Origin: Rhizobium phaseoli
GTDB lineage: Bacteria > Pseudomonadota > Alphaproteobacteria > Rhizobiales > Rhizobiaceae
DNA: 64,000 nucleotides
Assembly (NCBI RefSeq): GCF_010668805.1
Contig: NZ_WUFT01000005.1
Coordinates: 124,001 to 188,000 of the forward strand
Reading direction: 5' to 3'
In this document: positions 1 through 9,648 of the stretch, in pieces
Layout: each line of letters starts with the position of its first letter
How positions within the stretch are numbered: position 1 is the stretch's first letter
Position numbers and translations under genes: made by a program
Notes under the pieces: model-generated
The model's input: the letters and a program-made list of their open reading frames with translations, nothing else
Database searches by the model: none
What the model was told of the DNA's origin: nothing

Positions 1-1212
1 GAAGCTCATCCCGTGCAGATGGATCGGATGTGCGTGCGGCGTCGTATTCTCCAGGTTGAAGAGATAGCTCTTGCCGAGCTTCAGTTCCGCCAGCGGCGCT
101 GTTGGATCCGGCGTGTCTCCCGGCCACGGCACCTTGTTGATTGCCCAGAAACTGTAGCCGAGCGTGCCGCAGATGCTTTCGACGGCGGTGTTTTCAGCGG
201 TGGCGCTCAGCACCAGCGGGATCTCTTCGGCGGCGGAAAGATCGGCCTTCGCCACCGGATTTTCGACAAGCGGTCCGAGATCGCCGATATCGCGCTTCAA
301 CGATGATCCGACTGCGCGCAGGCTGGCGATCGTCTTCGGCGTGGTGCCGCGGATATCTTCGAGCGTGGCGACAGCGCCTTCGCTGTCCGGCATGCGCACG
401 GCAAGATCGAGCCGCTGACCCGGCCCGATCTGCAGCAGATCGAGGGGAAAACGCTTCGGCACCGGATTGCCGTCGATCGCAATGACGCTCGCAACCGCTC
501 CTTCCATCTTCAGCGAAAAGATCCGCGTCACGTCGGTCACGGCGATACGCAGCCGCACTAGCCCGCCGGCGGGCGCGTCGTATTGCGGCTCCTGATGCCA
601 GTTGGCGGTGCGCACGGTGCCGTAGGTCCCCGATTTGGCGGCGTCGCGCGGCTTGAAAGCGGCGATGAACTGCCCGTCGCCGCCGAGCCTCCAGTCGCGC
701 AGGTTCAGTACCACTTCCGCATCGAATTCTGGATCGGCCGGATCTTCGACGACGATGACGCCGGTCATGCCGTGCCCCATCTGCGTCAGCGTGTTACAAT
801 GCGGATGGTACCAGAAGGTGCCGGCATCGGGCGGCGTGAAGGCATAGTCGAAGCTGTCGCCGGTATAGATGTAGGGCTGCGTCATGAACGGCACGCCGTC
901 CATGCGGTTGTCGATGCGGAGCCCGTGCCAGTGGATCGTTGTCGGCTCGTCGAGTTCGTTTTTCAGCCGCGCCGCATAGGGTCGCCCCTTTTTCATCCGA
1001 AGAACCGGCGGCATGCCGTCCTGGCCCCAGCTCATGATATCCCGGGTCGGCCCGGCCTCGGTCAGCATGGCCTCGGTCTTTACCGCCGTCAGCAGTTGCG
1101 GCTCGGGGGCTGCCTCGGCAAGCCCGAATTTACCGGCAATGCCGATGCCGACGCCATAGGCGCCCGCGACGGCGGATGCCTTGAGAAGGTTGCGGCGGGT
1201 CAGGAGAGGCAT
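1..1212 (-). CDS. multicopper oxidase, 3' end cut by window edge
   Basis: Multicopper oxidase family protein, exported by Tat and expected to oxidise substrates or metal ions in the periplasm. Reading leftward from the ATG at 1212, the N-terminus has a twin-arginine motif (TRRNLLK, residues 6-12). Cupredoxin domain 1 carries the copper motifs HWHG and WYHPH, followed by cupredoxin domain 2. The visible 404 codons end in HAHPIHLHGMSF, the start of the C-terminal copper site, so the stop lies beyond the window. A GGAG lies about 8 nt upstream of the start. The gene is divergent from aspS. The exact substrate (copper, phenols, cell-division role as in FtsP) cannot be told from the sequence. The family call is firm. 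Confidence 0.9.
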   Translation of the reverse strand, partial: MPLLTRRNLLKASAVAGAYGVGIGIAGKFGLAEAAPEPQLLTAVKTEAMLTEAGPTRDIMSWGQDGMPPVLRMKKGRPYAARLKNELDEPTTIHWHGLRIDNRMDGVPFMTQPYIYTGDSFDYAFTPPDAGTFWYHPHCNTLTQMGHGMTGVIVVEDPADPEFDAEVVLNLRDWRLGGDGQFIAAFKPRDAAKSGTYGTVRTANWHQEPQYDAPAGGLVRLRIAVTDVTRIFSLKMEGAVASVIAIDGNPVPKRFPLDLLQIGPGQRLDLAVRMPDSEGAVATLEDIRGTTPKTIASLRAVGSSLKRDIGDLGPLVENPVAKADLSAAEEIPLVLSATAENTAVESICGTLGYSFWAINKVPWPGDTPDPTAPLAELKLGKSYLFNLENTTPHAHPIHLHGMSF

Positions 1213-1468
1213 GCGGAGGCTCCACAGTGATAATGCCGATCCTTTTAAAGTTGACCCGCTCCTTCATCAATACGGGAAGCGCGGCCAAACTGCCGCAGTA
1301 TACGGGGCGCAGCCTCGCCATAAACGTCTGGCAAACGCGTGGGCAGCGAGTGCTAAGCCTTGACAAATCGGAGCGTCCATGCGCTTTTCCGCCCGATTTT
1401 CTTGTCGGCGCTTGAGGGTTCTTGAAGCCCTTGCTGCCGTCTTAAGCCACATGCCAGGATTTGAGATC

Positions 1469-3259
1469 ATGCATCGCTATCGCAGCCACACATGCGCCGC
1501 CCTCCGCAAGACGGATGTCGGCTCGACCGTCCGTATCTCCGGCTGGGTCCATCGCGTCCGCGACCATGGCGGCGTCCTCTTCATCGATCTTCGCGACCAT
1601 TACGGCATCACCCAGGTCGTCGCCGATCCCGACAGCCCGGCCTTCAAGATGGCCGAGACCGTGCGCGGCGAATGGGTGATCCGCATCGACGGCCTCGTCA
1701 AGGCCCGTACCGACGACACCGTCAACAAAACAATGGCAACCGGCGAGATCGAGCTCTACGCCCAGGAGATCGAAGTGCTCTCCGCCGCCAAGGAATTGCC
1801 GCTGCCGGTCTTCGGCGAGCCGGACTATCCCGAAGACGTTCGCCTCAAGTACCGCTTTCTCGATCTTCGCCGCGAAACGTTGCATAAGAACATCGTCAAG
1901 CGCACCCAGGTCATTTCGGCCATGCGCCGCGAAATGGGCAATGTCGGCTTCACCGAATATACCACGCCGATCCTGACGGCCTCCTCGCCGGAAGGCGCAC
2001 GCGACTTCCTCGTGCCTTCGCGCATCCATCCCGGCACTTTCTATGCTCTGCCGCAGGCGCCGCAGCAGTATAAGCAGCTGCTGATGGTGGCGGGCTTCGA
2101 CCGCTACTTCCAGATCGCGCCCTGCTTTCGCGATGAAGACCCGCGCGCCGACCGCCTGCCGGGCGAATTCTACCAGCTCGACCTCGAAATGAGCTTCGTC
2201 ACCCAGGAAGACGTCTGGGACACGATGGGCCCGCTGATGACGAGCGTGTTCGAGGAGTTTGCCGAAGGCAAACCGGTCACCAAGGAATGGCCGCGTATCC
2301 CCTATGACGAGGCGATCCGCAAATATGGTTCGGACAAGCCGGACCTGCGCAACCCCATCGTCATGGAAGCCGTGACCGAGCATTTCGCCGGCTCCGGCTT
2401 CAAAGTCTTCGCCGGCATGATCGCCTCCAACCCCAAGGTTCAGATCTGGGCGATCCCGGCCAAATCAGGCGGCTCGCGCGCCTTCTGCGACCGCATGAAC
2501 GCCTGGGCGCAGAGCCAGGGCCAGCCCGGCCTCGGCTATATCTTCTGGCGCAGCGAGAACGACAAACTCGAAGGCGCCGGCCCGCTTGCCAAGAATATCG
2601 GCGAGGAGCGCACCGATGCGATCCGCACTCAGCTCGGTCTCGGCGATGGCGACGCCTGCTTCTTCGTCGCCGGAGAGCCGGAAAAATTCTACAAGTTTGC
2701 CGGCGAGGCGCGCACCAAGGCTGGCGAGGAACTGAACCTCGTCGACCGCGACCGCTTCGAATTGTGCTGGATCGTCGATTTCCCATTCTTCGAATGGAGC
2801 GAGGAAGACAAGAAGGTCGATTTCGCCCACAACCCGTTCTCGATGCCGCAGGGCGGCCTCGACGCGCTGCAGAACCAGGATCCGCTGACGATCAAGGCTT
2901 TCCAGTATGACGCCGTCTGCAACGGCTTCGAAATCGCCTCGGGATCGATCCGCAACCAGTCGCCGGAAACCATGGTCGCCGCCTTCGAGAAGGTGGGCCT
3001 CAGCCAGCAGGATGTCGAAGGCCGTTTCGGCGGCCTCTACCGCGCCTTCCAATACGGCGCGCCGCCGCATGGTGGTGCAGCCTTCGGTATCGACCGCGTT
3101 GTCATGCTGCTCGTCGGCGCGAAGAACCTGCGCGAAATCTCGCTGTTCCCGATGAACCAGCAGGCCCAGGATCTGCTGATGGGCGCGCCGAGCCCGGCAG
3201 CGCCGACACAGCTGCGTGAACTCTCGATCCGGCCGATCCCGCCGGTCAAGAAGGACTGA
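1469..3259 (+). CDS. aspS: aspartate--tRNA ligase
   Basis: Class II aminoacyl-tRNA synthetase that charges tRNA-Asp in the cytoplasm; 596 aa, the usual bacterial AspRS length. An N-terminal OB fold (about residues 1-110, with [11 protein letters not shown]) binds the anticodon. The catalytic core has motif 2 ([11 protein letters not shown]), the inserted GAD domain of bacterial AspRS, and motif 3 (GGAAFGIDR) near the C-terminus. The reading frame stays open further upstream, with in-frame ATGs at 1379 and 1451. The ATG at 1469 is chosen because MHRYRSHTC is the usual family start and an AGGA lies 9 nt upstream. A terminator follows. Confidence 0.96.
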   Translation: MHRYRSHTCAALRKTDVGSTVRISGWVHRVRDHGGVLFIDLRDHYGITQVVADPDSPAFKMAETVRGEWVIRIDGLVKARTDDTVNKTMATGEIELYAQEIEVLSAAKELPLPVFGEPDYPEDVRLKYRFLDLRRETLHKNIVKRTQVISAMRREMGNVGFTEYTTPILTASSPEGARDFLVPSRIHPGTFYALPQAPQQYKQLLMVAGFDRYFQIAPCFRDEDPRADRLPGEFYQLDLEMSFVTQEDVWDTMGPLMTSVFEEFAEGKPVTKEWPRIPYDEAIRKYGSDKPDLRNPIVMEAVTEHFAGSGFKVFAGMIASNPKVQIWAIPAKSGGSRAFCDRMNAWAQSQGQPGLGYIFWRSENDKLEGAGPLAKNIGEERTDAIRTQLGLGDGDACFFVAGEPEKFYKFAGEARTKAGEELNLVDRDRFELCWIVDFPFFEWSEEDKKVDFAHNPFSMPQGGLDALQNQDPLTIKAFQYDAVCNGFEIASGSIRNQSPETMVAAFEKVGLSQQDVEGRFGGLYRAFQYGAPPHGGAAFGIDRVVMLLVGAKNLREISLFPMNQQAQDLLMGAPSPAAPTQLRELSIRPIPPVKKD

Positions 3260-3280
3260 GGATCGTCTGATCCCGAATGC

Positions 3281-3315
3281 AAAGGCCCGGCGACTGCTGT
3301 CGTCGGGCTTTTTGC
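3281..3315 (+). terminator. Rho-independent terminator after aspS
   Basis: A 10-bp stem (GCCCGGCGAC with GTCGTCGGGC, one mismatch) closes a 4-nt loop and runs into TTTTT. It lies between aspS and the convergent hydrolase gene. Confidence 0.8.
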
Positions 3316-3321
3316 CGTCGT

Positions 3322-4491
3322 TCACAATGCCGCGTAGATCGCCTGGCGAAGATCGACTGTGAACTTGCCCCACATGCCCTCCAGCGTCGTGTTCGTCAGC
3401 GCAACGACGGTCAGGCCGTTGACCGGGTCGATGAACCAGCTGTGGCCATAGACGCCGCCCCATTTCAGCGTGCCCTTGGGGAAGGGGACGCCGGCCTCGG
3501 CCGGATCGGTGATAACAGACCAGCCGAAGCCAAAGCCGGAGCCGGGTTCGTGCTGCTGGCGGTGTCCCCCGGCCTGGTCCATTGCCATCGTCTGCACTGT
3601 CTCGTTTGAAAGCAGCGGTGCGCCACCCCTACGGATGGTTTCGAGCACGGAAAGCACGTCCGTCGCCGTTCCCGCCATGCCGGCGCCCCCGGAATGATAG
3701 GAGGCGGGGTCGAAGATGCGGTTCGGCGCGAAACGGATGGGACCCATCTGCGACATCACCAGCGCATTCTCGCCCATCAGCGTCGGTTCCGGCGAAGCGT
3801 CCATATAGGCCGCCGCAAGCCGGCTACGGTCACGAACCGAAAATGCGGTATCGGCAAGCCCAAGCGGTCTTGTCACCAGTTCGGCAATGGCTTCACCCAA
3901 CGGCATGCCGGTTTCCGCCTCGATGACGCCGCCGAGAACATCCATGGCAAGGGAATACTGCCAGTCGCTGCCCGGCGCGAAACGTAGCGACACGCTGGCG
4001 ATCCGCCGCAGATTTTCGGCGAGCGGCAGTCCTGGTTGATCGAGGCCGTCGGAAATGCCGGCGCTGATATAGGGGCCGCCGTCCTCTTCGGAGAAGCTGT
4101 AGCCGAGGCCTGATGTATGGGTCAGCAGGTGGCGGATGCGAATTGTGGCTTCGCCGCCGTCGGGCAGCCTCGGGCGGAACTCCGGCAGCCATCGGGTCAC
4201 CGGGTCGTCGAGCCCGATTCTAGCCTGCTCGACCAGCCGCATTGCGGCGATGGTGACGATCGGCTTGGTGATGGAAGCAAGCCTGAAAATCGTGTCCTCG
4301 CGCATCGCCAGACCGACTTCGCGGTCGGCGAGGCCGGCTGCGCGGCGATAGATGATCTCTCCATCGCGGGCGACGAGCACGACCGTCCCGACCAGCCGCT
4401 TTTCGTCGAGCGCGCTTGCTATCGCCGTATCGATGGCAGCCGCAAGTAAGGAATTCCTGTCGGCATTCGCCGTTTCAAGGGGAAGACTCAT
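3322..4491 (-). CDS. serine hydrolase, beta-lactamase/class C-like family
   Basis: A 389-aa member of the beta-lactamase-related serine hydrolase family (COG1680 type), usually esterases or D-amino-acid peptidases rather than antibiotic-resistance enzymes. The nucleophile motif SITK (SxxK) lies near residue 73 in FRLASITKPIV. A Tyr motif (YSF) follows the THTSGLGY segment, and the C-terminal GGVYGHSWFIDP segment supplies the third active-site strand. No signal peptide is evident, which suggests a cytoplasmic location. The gene is divergent from a TetR regulator across a short intergenic region with paired palindromes, so it is probably a target of that regulator (inference). Substrate unknown. 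Confidence 0.88.
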   Translation of the reverse strand: MSLPLETANADRNSLLAAAIDTAIASALDEKRLVGTVVLVARDGEIIYRRAAGLADREVGLAMREDTIFRLASITKPIVTIAAMRLVEQARIGLDDPVTRWLPEFRPRLPDGGEATIRIRHLLTHTSGLGYSFSEEDGGPYISAGISDGLDQPGLPLAENLRRIASVSLRFAPGSDWQYSLAMDVLGGVIEAETGMPLGEAIAELVTRPLGLADTAFSVRDRSRLAAAYMDASPEPTLMGENALVMSQMGPIRFAPNRIFDPASYHSGGAGMAGTATDVLSVLETIRRGGAPLLSNETVQTMAMDQAGGHRQQHEPGSGFGFGWSVITDPAEAGVPFPKGTLKWGGVYGHSWFIDPVNGLTVVALTNTTLEGMWGKFTVDLRQAIYAAL

Positions 4492-4505
4492 CAGATCAAA
4501 CCTTC

Positions 4506-4570
4506 TATAATCACAATGACCATTCCTGAATTAGACAAGTGGAGTGCAATTTCCAGAGTGATCATTGTGA
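4506..4570. promoter_or_regulatory. paired imperfect palindromes in the hydrolase/tetR intergenic region
   Basis: Two related 16-bp sites fit the palindrome CACAATGATCATTGTG. One is at 4512-4527 (left half intact), the other at 4554-4569 (right half intact). Their starts are 42 bp apart, about four helical turns. A perfect -10-like TATAAT (4506-4511, plus strand) abuts the first site, and the second overlaps the proposed GTG start of tetR. This is the arrangement expected of a self-regulating TetR operator. Binding itself is inferred. Confidence 0.6.
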
Positions 4571-5199
4571 AAAATAGCCCGGACGTGAAAAATCCTACCG
4601 CCCGCCGCCGCGGCCGCCCCCCAGCCTTCGACCGTGAGACGGTTCTTTCAGCCGCCCGCGAGACCTTCTGGGCGCACGGATACGAGGGCGCCTCGATTGC
4701 CGATCTGACGGCGGCCATGGGCATCACGCCGCAAAGCCTCTATGCCGCCTTCAACTCGAAGGCCGATCTCTATCGTGCAGCGCTGGAGCAATATCGGGCG
4801 CTGGGCGCCGAAACCTCTTCCGCGCTCGGCGAGCCGATCGACACGGTCTCCGCCTTCGAGCGGGTGTTGCAGGGCTCGGCCGCCAGGTTTTCGGCGCCGG
4901 AACATCCGAAGGGCTGCATGATCTCGACGGCTGTGCTGAATTGCGCCAGCGAGAACGACGGCGTTGCCGACCATGTAGCGATGCTGCGTCGTCGGTCGCT
5001 GGAGGCCTATGCGGCAAGGATCGAGCGCGGCATCCGCGAGGGCGACATCAGGGCCGACGCGAACCCTCGCGCGCTGGCGCGGTTCCTCGGCGCTATCGTC
5101 CAGGGCATGTCGGTGCAGGCGAGGGACGGCGCATCGCTTGAGGAATTGCTGGAGATCGCAAGTCTCGCCATTGCCGAACTCGCCCGCCACCGCGCCTGA
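4567..5199 (+). CDS. TetR/AcrR family transcriptional regulator
   Basis: One-component repressor of 210 aa. After a basic tail (ARRRGRPPAFDRE) comes the TetR helix-turn-helix: AARETFWAHGYEGASIADL with recognition segment ITPQSLYAAFNSK. The C-terminal ligand domain fits the TetR_C family seen in AcrR-like proteins (CASENDGVADHV region). The start is uncertain. GTG at 4567 is chosen because the TATAAT at 4506 would initiate transcription downstream of the other in-frame start, ATG 4516, which also lacks a ribosome site. The gene is divergent from the serine hydrolase, its probable regulatory target. The inducer is unknown. Confidence 0.85.
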   Translation: MKNSPDVKNPTARRRGRPPAFDRETVLSAARETFWAHGYEGASIADLTAAMGITPQSLYAAFNSKADLYRAALEQYRALGAETSSALGEPIDTVSAFERVLQGSAARFSAPEHPKGCMISTAVLNCASENDGVADHVAMLRRRSLEAYAARIERGIREGDIRADANPRALARFLGAIVQGMSVQARDGASLEELLEIASLAIAELARHRA

Positions 5200-5207
5200 A
5201 AAACGAG

Positions 5208-5268
5208 AAGGCCCGGCAGTGTGTGACTGACACAAGCTATTGGGGTCAGTCACACACTGCCGGGCCTT
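5208..5268. terminator. 24-bp perfect bidirectional terminator hairpin
   Basis: The arms 5208-5231 and 5245-5268 are perfectly complementary over 24 bp around a 13-nt loop. The right side ends in CCTTTT, and the mirrored left side reads CCTT then C on the minus strand. It separates the convergent tetR and secreted-protein genes. The stem is much longer than that of an ordinary intrinsic terminator. Confidence 0.85.
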
Positions 5269-5288
5269 TTGTCGTCAGATCGAAGCGA

Positions 5289-6476
5289 TCAGTCGTTGGC
5301 CGAAACCTTGACGCCGAGCACCTGCGGCAGCGTGTTCGGAGCGCCCATGGCGGCACCGACGATCGTCGGGAACGGCACCGGCTTTTCCGGAGCGGCCTTG
5401 ACGGTCAGGCTCTTCGGGTCGTCGAGGAACGTATTGACCGCTGCCGAAACGGCATTCTGCAGTTCCGGGATATTGAGCTGCGCCAGCATGATCGGCGTCA
5501 TCGCCTTCAGCGAATCCGCCATCTGCTTGCCCGACATGTTCTGCTGCGAGCCGGCATAATCCAGCGCGCGCTTGGTAATCGAGGCATCTTCGAAACGCAC
5601 CTGCGCGGCCTCGAAGGACAGCTGCTGCATCAGGCCGAGCATGGCGAGGCCCAGCGCCTGCTGCGACTGATCCTTGTTCGCACCAGCTTCGGCTTCCTTC
5701 ATCGCATCCTGCATCGATTTCATGAAGGCCATCGTATAGCCGGAGATCTTGAAGCCGAGGTTCAGCTTGCCGATATTGGTGAAGTCGAAGGCGAATTCGG
5801 AGATGTCGATCGTGCCGGGGGCGAGTTCCCAGGCGCCCTTCATGGTGATGTCGCCCTGGACGTGCTGCAGGGCGAGCTTCTCGATCGCATCCTTGCTCTG
5901 CGCATCCTCGGTCTTGGTGAGATCGGCCTTCATGCTTTTGAAGGCGCCATCGAAATCGAAGCCGGATTCGTCTTCGCGCAGCGTCAGGTTCATGTTGGTT
6001 TCGAGCAGCGAGAACACTTCCGCGCCGTCCTTGACCACCTTCACCGGGCCGGTATGGGCGGTTTCATAGAGCATCATCGTGTCGAGCGTGTCGCCACCCG
6101 CCGTTGCCGGCACGGAAATGCCGCCGAGCGTCAGCTCCTGCGCCGTCACGGTCACGCCGTCTCCCGTCTTGTTGATGTCGGGAAAGGCCGCTTCTTCGAT
6201 GTAATAGCCGCCATCCTCGTCTTCTTCGACGCCGGAAAGGGTGATTTCGCCAATGGGCAGGCTTTCGCCGCCGGTCGGCTTGACGGTGACATTCTTCAAC
6301 GTCACGGTCGTGCCGTCGATATCGACGGCCTCAGCGGCAATCGTTCCGCCCTGGGCGGCATAGGCGGCATTGATCTTCTTCAAGAGATCGGTGCCGTCGA
6401 GAGCGAAAGCCGAGCCGGCGAGCGAGAAAATGGCGGCGCCCGACAGCATCAGCCGCGTTGTCCGGTAAAAGTTCAT
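5289..6476 (-). CDS. secreted protein of unknown function
   Basis: A 395-aa protein with a clear Sec signal peptide (hydrophobic LMLSGAAIFSLAGSAFA, probable cleavage after AFA at about residue 25). The mature part is acidic and built of repeated beta-type segments alternating DxDGTTVTLKNV-like strands with Gly, Asp and Thr turns. A helical, Met- and Gln-rich central segment follows (about residues 215-290). I recognise no catalytic motif. It looks like a conserved periplasmic rhizobial protein, possibly of a DUF945-like beta-rich type, but that is a guess. It stands alone between tetR and parC, with its own upstream region. Confidence 0.75.
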   Translation of the reverse strand: MNFYRTTRLMLSGAAIFSLAGSAFALDGTDLLKKINAAYAAQGGTIAAEAVDIDGTTVTLKNVTVKPTGGESLPIGEITLSGVEEDEDGGYYIEEAAFPDINKTGDGVTVTAQELTLGGISVPATAGGDTLDTMMLYETAHTGPVKVVKDGAEVFSLLETNMNLTLREDESGFDFDGAFKSMKADLTKTEDAQSKDAIEKLALQHVQGDITMKGAWELAPGTIDISEFAFDFTNIGKLNLGFKISGYTMAFMKSMQDAMKEAEAGANKDQSQQALGLAMLGLMQQLSFEAAQVRFEDASITKRALDYAGSQQNMSGKQMADSLKAMTPIMLAQLNIPELQNAVSAAVNTFLDDPKSLTVKAAPEKPVPFPTIVGAAMGAPNTLPQVLGVKVSAND

Positions 6477-6711
6477 GGGGTGATTCCTCTGGTGGCGTGA
6501 TGGCGGTTGGAAATCTGCAGTTACGCGACTACGGATTGGGCCTGCTTTATATTTGCGGACTTCTAAATTTCCGTTGAAAGGAACGGCAAACGAAGTCCAA
6601 ATTGCGGCGGAACGTTTGTCTCATCCTTTGATGTCGGTGCCAAGACTTCATCCACAGCTGCTATGACCTGGATTCCTTGCCCGCCAGCCTCTTCTGGGCT
6701 AGTCAGGACCT
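6477..6711. other. intergenic region between divergent secreted-protein gene and parC
   Basis: 235 bp that must hold the promoters of both divergent genes. It includes an AT-rich patch (TTATATTTGCGGACTTCTAAATTT, near 6549-6572). An AGGA lies just before the parC start. No RNA gene or clear palindrome was recognised. Confidence 0.5.
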
Positions 6712-8967
6712 ATGGGACAAGAGATTTTGCCGCCTTCCGGCGGAGACGACGATCACATCCAACCGGTCGACCTGAAGGCGGCGCTCGAGCAGCGCTATCT
6801 CGCCTATGCACTGTCGACCATCATGCACCGCGCTCTGCCTGACGTGCGCGACGGGCTGAAGCCCGTTCATCGCCGTATCGTCTATGCGATGAACGAGATG
6901 GGCTTGCGGCCGACTTCGGCCTTCAGGAAATGCGCCAAGATCGTCGGCGAGGTGATGGGTAACTACCATCCGCACGGCGACCAGTCGATCTACGACGCGC
7001 TTGCCCGTCTGGCCCAGGATTTCTCGCAGCGCTACACGCTGGTCAACGGCCAGGGCAATTTCGGCAATATCGATGGCGACAGTCCCGCCGCCATGCGTTA
7101 CACCGAATCGAAGATGACGGCGGTCTCCGAACTGCTGCTCGAAGGCATCGATCAGGACGCCGTCGATTTCCGCGATACTTACGATGAGTCGAATTCCGAG
7201 CCGATCGTCCTTCCCGGCGCCTTCCCGAACCTGCTGGCCAACGGTTCCTCCGGCATCGCCGTCGGCATGGCGACCTCGATCCCGTCGCACAATGCCCATG
7301 AGCTTTGCGACGCCGCCCTGCACCTGATCAAACATCCGGATGCGACCGCCGAAAAGCTCGTCGAATTCATTCCCGGCCCGGATTTCCCCACAGGCGGCAT
7401 CATCATCGACAGCCGCGAGAGCATCATCGAGAGCTACCGCACCGGCCGCGGCGGTTTCCGCGTGCGGGCGAAATGGCAGACGGAAGATCTCGGCCGCGGC
7501 GGCTACCAGATCGTCATCACCGAAATTCCCTTCCAGGTGCAGAAATCGCGGCTGATCGAAAAGATCGCCGAGCTGCTGATCGCCCGCAAGCTGCCGTTGC
7601 TGGAAGACATCCGCGACGAATCGGCCGAGGACATCCGTGTCGTCCTGGTGCCGAAGACCCGCAGCGTCGATCCGACGATCCTGATGGAATCGATGTTCAA
7701 GCTGACGGAGCTCGAAAACCGCTTCCCGCTCAACATGAACGTGCTGTCCATGGGCCGCATCCCGCGGGTCATGGCGCTGAACGAAGTGCTGAAGGAGTGG
7801 CTGGATCACCGCCGCGAGGTTTTGCAACGCCGCTCGCGCTTCCGCCTGGCGGCGATCGAAAGGCGCCTCGAAATCCTCAGCGGCCTTCTGATCGCCTATC
7901 TCAATATCGACGAGGTGATCAAGATCATCCGCGAGGAAGATGAGCCGAAGCCGGTGATGATGGCGCGATGGGATCTCAGCGACATTCAGGTCGAAGCGAT
8001 CCTCAACATGCGGCTGCGCGCCTTGCGCAAGCTCGAAGAGTTCGAGATCCGCAAGGAATTCGACGAACTCACCAAGGAAAAGGGCGAGATCGAGGCGCTG
8101 CTTGCCTCCGACGACAAGCAATGGCAGACGGTCGCCTGGGAAATCGGCGAGGTGAAGAAGAAATTCGCCAAGGCGACCGAGGTCGGCCGCCGCCGCACCC
8201 AGTTTGCCGACGCACCCGAAGCCGACGAGGAAGCAATCCAGCAGGCGATGATCGAGAAGGAACCGATCACCGTCGTCATTTCCGAAAAGGGCTGGATCCG
8301 CGCGCTGAAGGGCCATATCGCCGATACGGCGACGCTGACCTTCAAGGAAGGCGACGGCTTGAAGCTGGCCTTCCCGGCGCAGACGACGGACAAGATCCTG
8401 ATCGTCACCACAGGCGGCAAGGCCTTCACGCTCGGCGGCGACAAGCTGCCCGGCGGTCGCGGTCACGGCGAGCCGCTACGCATCATCATCGACATGGACA
8501 ACGACCAGGCGGTGCTGACCGCTTTCGTCCACGACCCCTCGCGCAAGCAGTTGATCGTCTCGACGGCCGGCAACGGCTTCGTCGTTCCGGAGGCCGAGCT
8601 GGTCGCCAATACCCGCAAGGGTAAGCAGATCATGAACGTCGCGCTGCCGGAGGAAACCCAACTGCTCGTGCCCGTCGGCGGCGATCATGTCGCCGTCGTC
8701 GGCGAAAACCGCAAGTTGCTGGTCTTCCCGCTGGCGCAGGTGCCGGAAATGTCGCGCGGCAAGGGCGTGCGTCTGCAGCGCTACAAGGATGGCGGCATTT
8801 CCGACGTTCGCTGCTTCTCGATCGCAAATGGCCTCGTCTGGGAAGACAGTGCCGGCCGCACCTTCACGAAGAACAAGGATGAGCTTGCCGAATGGCTGTC
8901 CGACCGCGCCACCGCCGGCCGCACCGTGCCGAAGGGTTTTCCTCGCAGCGGTAAATTTGCCGGCTGA
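6712..8967 (+). CDS. parC: DNA topoisomerase IV subunit A
   Basis: The 751-aa A subunit of topoisomerase IV, which decatenates daughter chromosomes together with ParE. It begins with the breakage-reunion domain ([22 protein letters not shown]), and the catalytic tyrosine is Y130 in AAMRYTE. The C-terminal third is a beta-pinwheel, shorter than that of GyrA and lacking a clear GyrA box, which favours ParC over GyrA. The quinolone-region segment reads [12 protein letters not shown], with Gln91 at the position of E. coli Ser80. The ATG at 6712 has AGGA upstream. No parE is nearby, as usual for rhizobia. Confidence 0.94.
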   Translation: MGQEILPPSGGDDDHIQPVDLKAALEQRYLAYALSTIMHRALPDVRDGLKPVHRRIVYAMNEMGLRPTSAFRKCAKIVGEVMGNYHPHGDQSIYDALARLAQDFSQRYTLVNGQGNFGNIDGDSPAAMRYTESKMTAVSELLLEGIDQDAVDFRDTYDESNSEPIVLPGAFPNLLANGSSGIAVGMATSIPSHNAHELCDAALHLIKHPDATAEKLVEFIPGPDFPTGGIIIDSRESIIESYRTGRGGFRVRAKWQTEDLGRGGYQIVITEIPFQVQKSRLIEKIAELLIARKLPLLEDIRDESAEDIRVVLVPKTRSVDPTILMESMFKLTELENRFPLNMNVLSMGRIPRVMALNEVLKEWLDHRREVLQRRSRFRLAAIERRLEILSGLLIAYLNIDEVIKIIREEDEPKPVMMARWDLSDIQVEAILNMRLRALRKLEEFEIRKEFDELTKEKGEIEALLASDDKQWQTVAWEIGEVKKKFAKATEVGRRRTQFADAPEADEEAIQQAMIEKEPITVVISEKGWIRALKGHIADTATLTFKEGDGLKLAFPAQTTDKILIVTTGGKAFTLGGDKLPGGRGHGEPLRIIIDMDNDQAVLTAFVHDPSRKQLIVSTAGNGFVVPEAELVANTRKGKQIMNVALPEETQLLVPVGGDHVAVVGENRKLLVFPLAQVPEMSRGKGVRLQRYKDGGISDVRCFSIANGLVWEDSAGRTFTKNKDELAEWLSDRATAGRTVPKGFPRSGKFAG

Positions 8968-9189
8968 GGCGAGAGGCCTTGGTTGTAACGCTTTGATTCG
9001 CTGAATAATTCTTTAAGTCGACGCCGATTGAAGGAATTATATTTCCGTGCCCGGCTCTTGGCGGGCGTGGCAAATCCTCTATCTCATTCCTGTCAGCAAA
9101 AATAGGATAAGGCCGGTTTTCGCAGGCGGGCGAAATGGCCGCGACCCGTGCACTGGAGAAGTGCGCGCGCCCTTACCGGAGGAAAATCG

Positions 9190-9648
9190 ATGCCCGCCAG
9201 CACCATCAAAGTGCATGTGAGCCACACCTACAGCGTGCCGCCCTCTGTGGTGTACGACGCCTGGCTCAACCCTGAAATCGCCCGCCGCTTCCTGTTCGCC
9301 ACCGACGACGGTCATGTCATCCGTGCCGATATCGATCCTCATGTGGGCGGTCGTTTCTTCGTCGTCGACCGCCGTCCCACAGGCGATGCCTTTCACCAGG
9401 GCGTCTTCCTGGAACTGAAGCGCCCGCAACGCATGGTCTTCAGCTTCTCGGTCGAAGAGCATGATCATAATTGCGACCGTGTCGAAATCGACATCGAGCC
9501 TCTCGGCGGCGGCAGCCGTCTGACGCTGACCCACGAAATGTGCGCCGAGTGGGCCGAGCACGAGGAAAAGACCCGGCAGGGTTGGGCACATGTGGTCGAA
9601 GGGCTCGGCCACGAGCTGGAACAGCAGCAGATGAAGGCTACGGGTTGA
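9190..9648 (+). CDS. SRPBCC / AHSA1-like (activator of Hsp90 homologue) domain protein
   Basis: A 152-aa single-domain START-like protein of the AHSA1 (PF08327) type. It begins VHVSHTYSVPPSVVYDAWLNPEIARRFLF, the classic first strand and helix, and ends in a long C-terminal helix (GWAHVVEGLGHELEQQQ). These small proteins form a hydrophobic cavity; most have no assigned substrate and some are co-encoded with ArsR regulators, though none is seen here. The ATG at 9190 is chosen over the longer open frame at 9148 because GGAGG lies 6-7 nt upstream. It converges with the Doc gene and overlaps its end by 11 nt. Confidence 0.87.
   Translation: MPASTIKVHVSHTYSVPPSVVYDAWLNPEIARRFLFATDDGHVIRADIDPHVGGRFFVVDRRPTGDAFHQGVFLELKRPQRMVFSFSVEEHDHNCDRVEIDIEPLGGGSRLTLTHEMCAEWAEHEEKTRQGWAHVVEGLGHELEQQQMKATG

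Noticed and set aside
3322..4491. Antibiotic-resistance beta-lactamase
   Set aside because: The family is mostly esterases and peptidases; the sequence lacks a signal peptide, and nothing ties it to drug resistance.
6703..8466. 587-codon open frame antisense to parC
   Set aside because: Low-complexity His/Asp/Arg-rich translation typical of an antisense shadow; parC explains the region.
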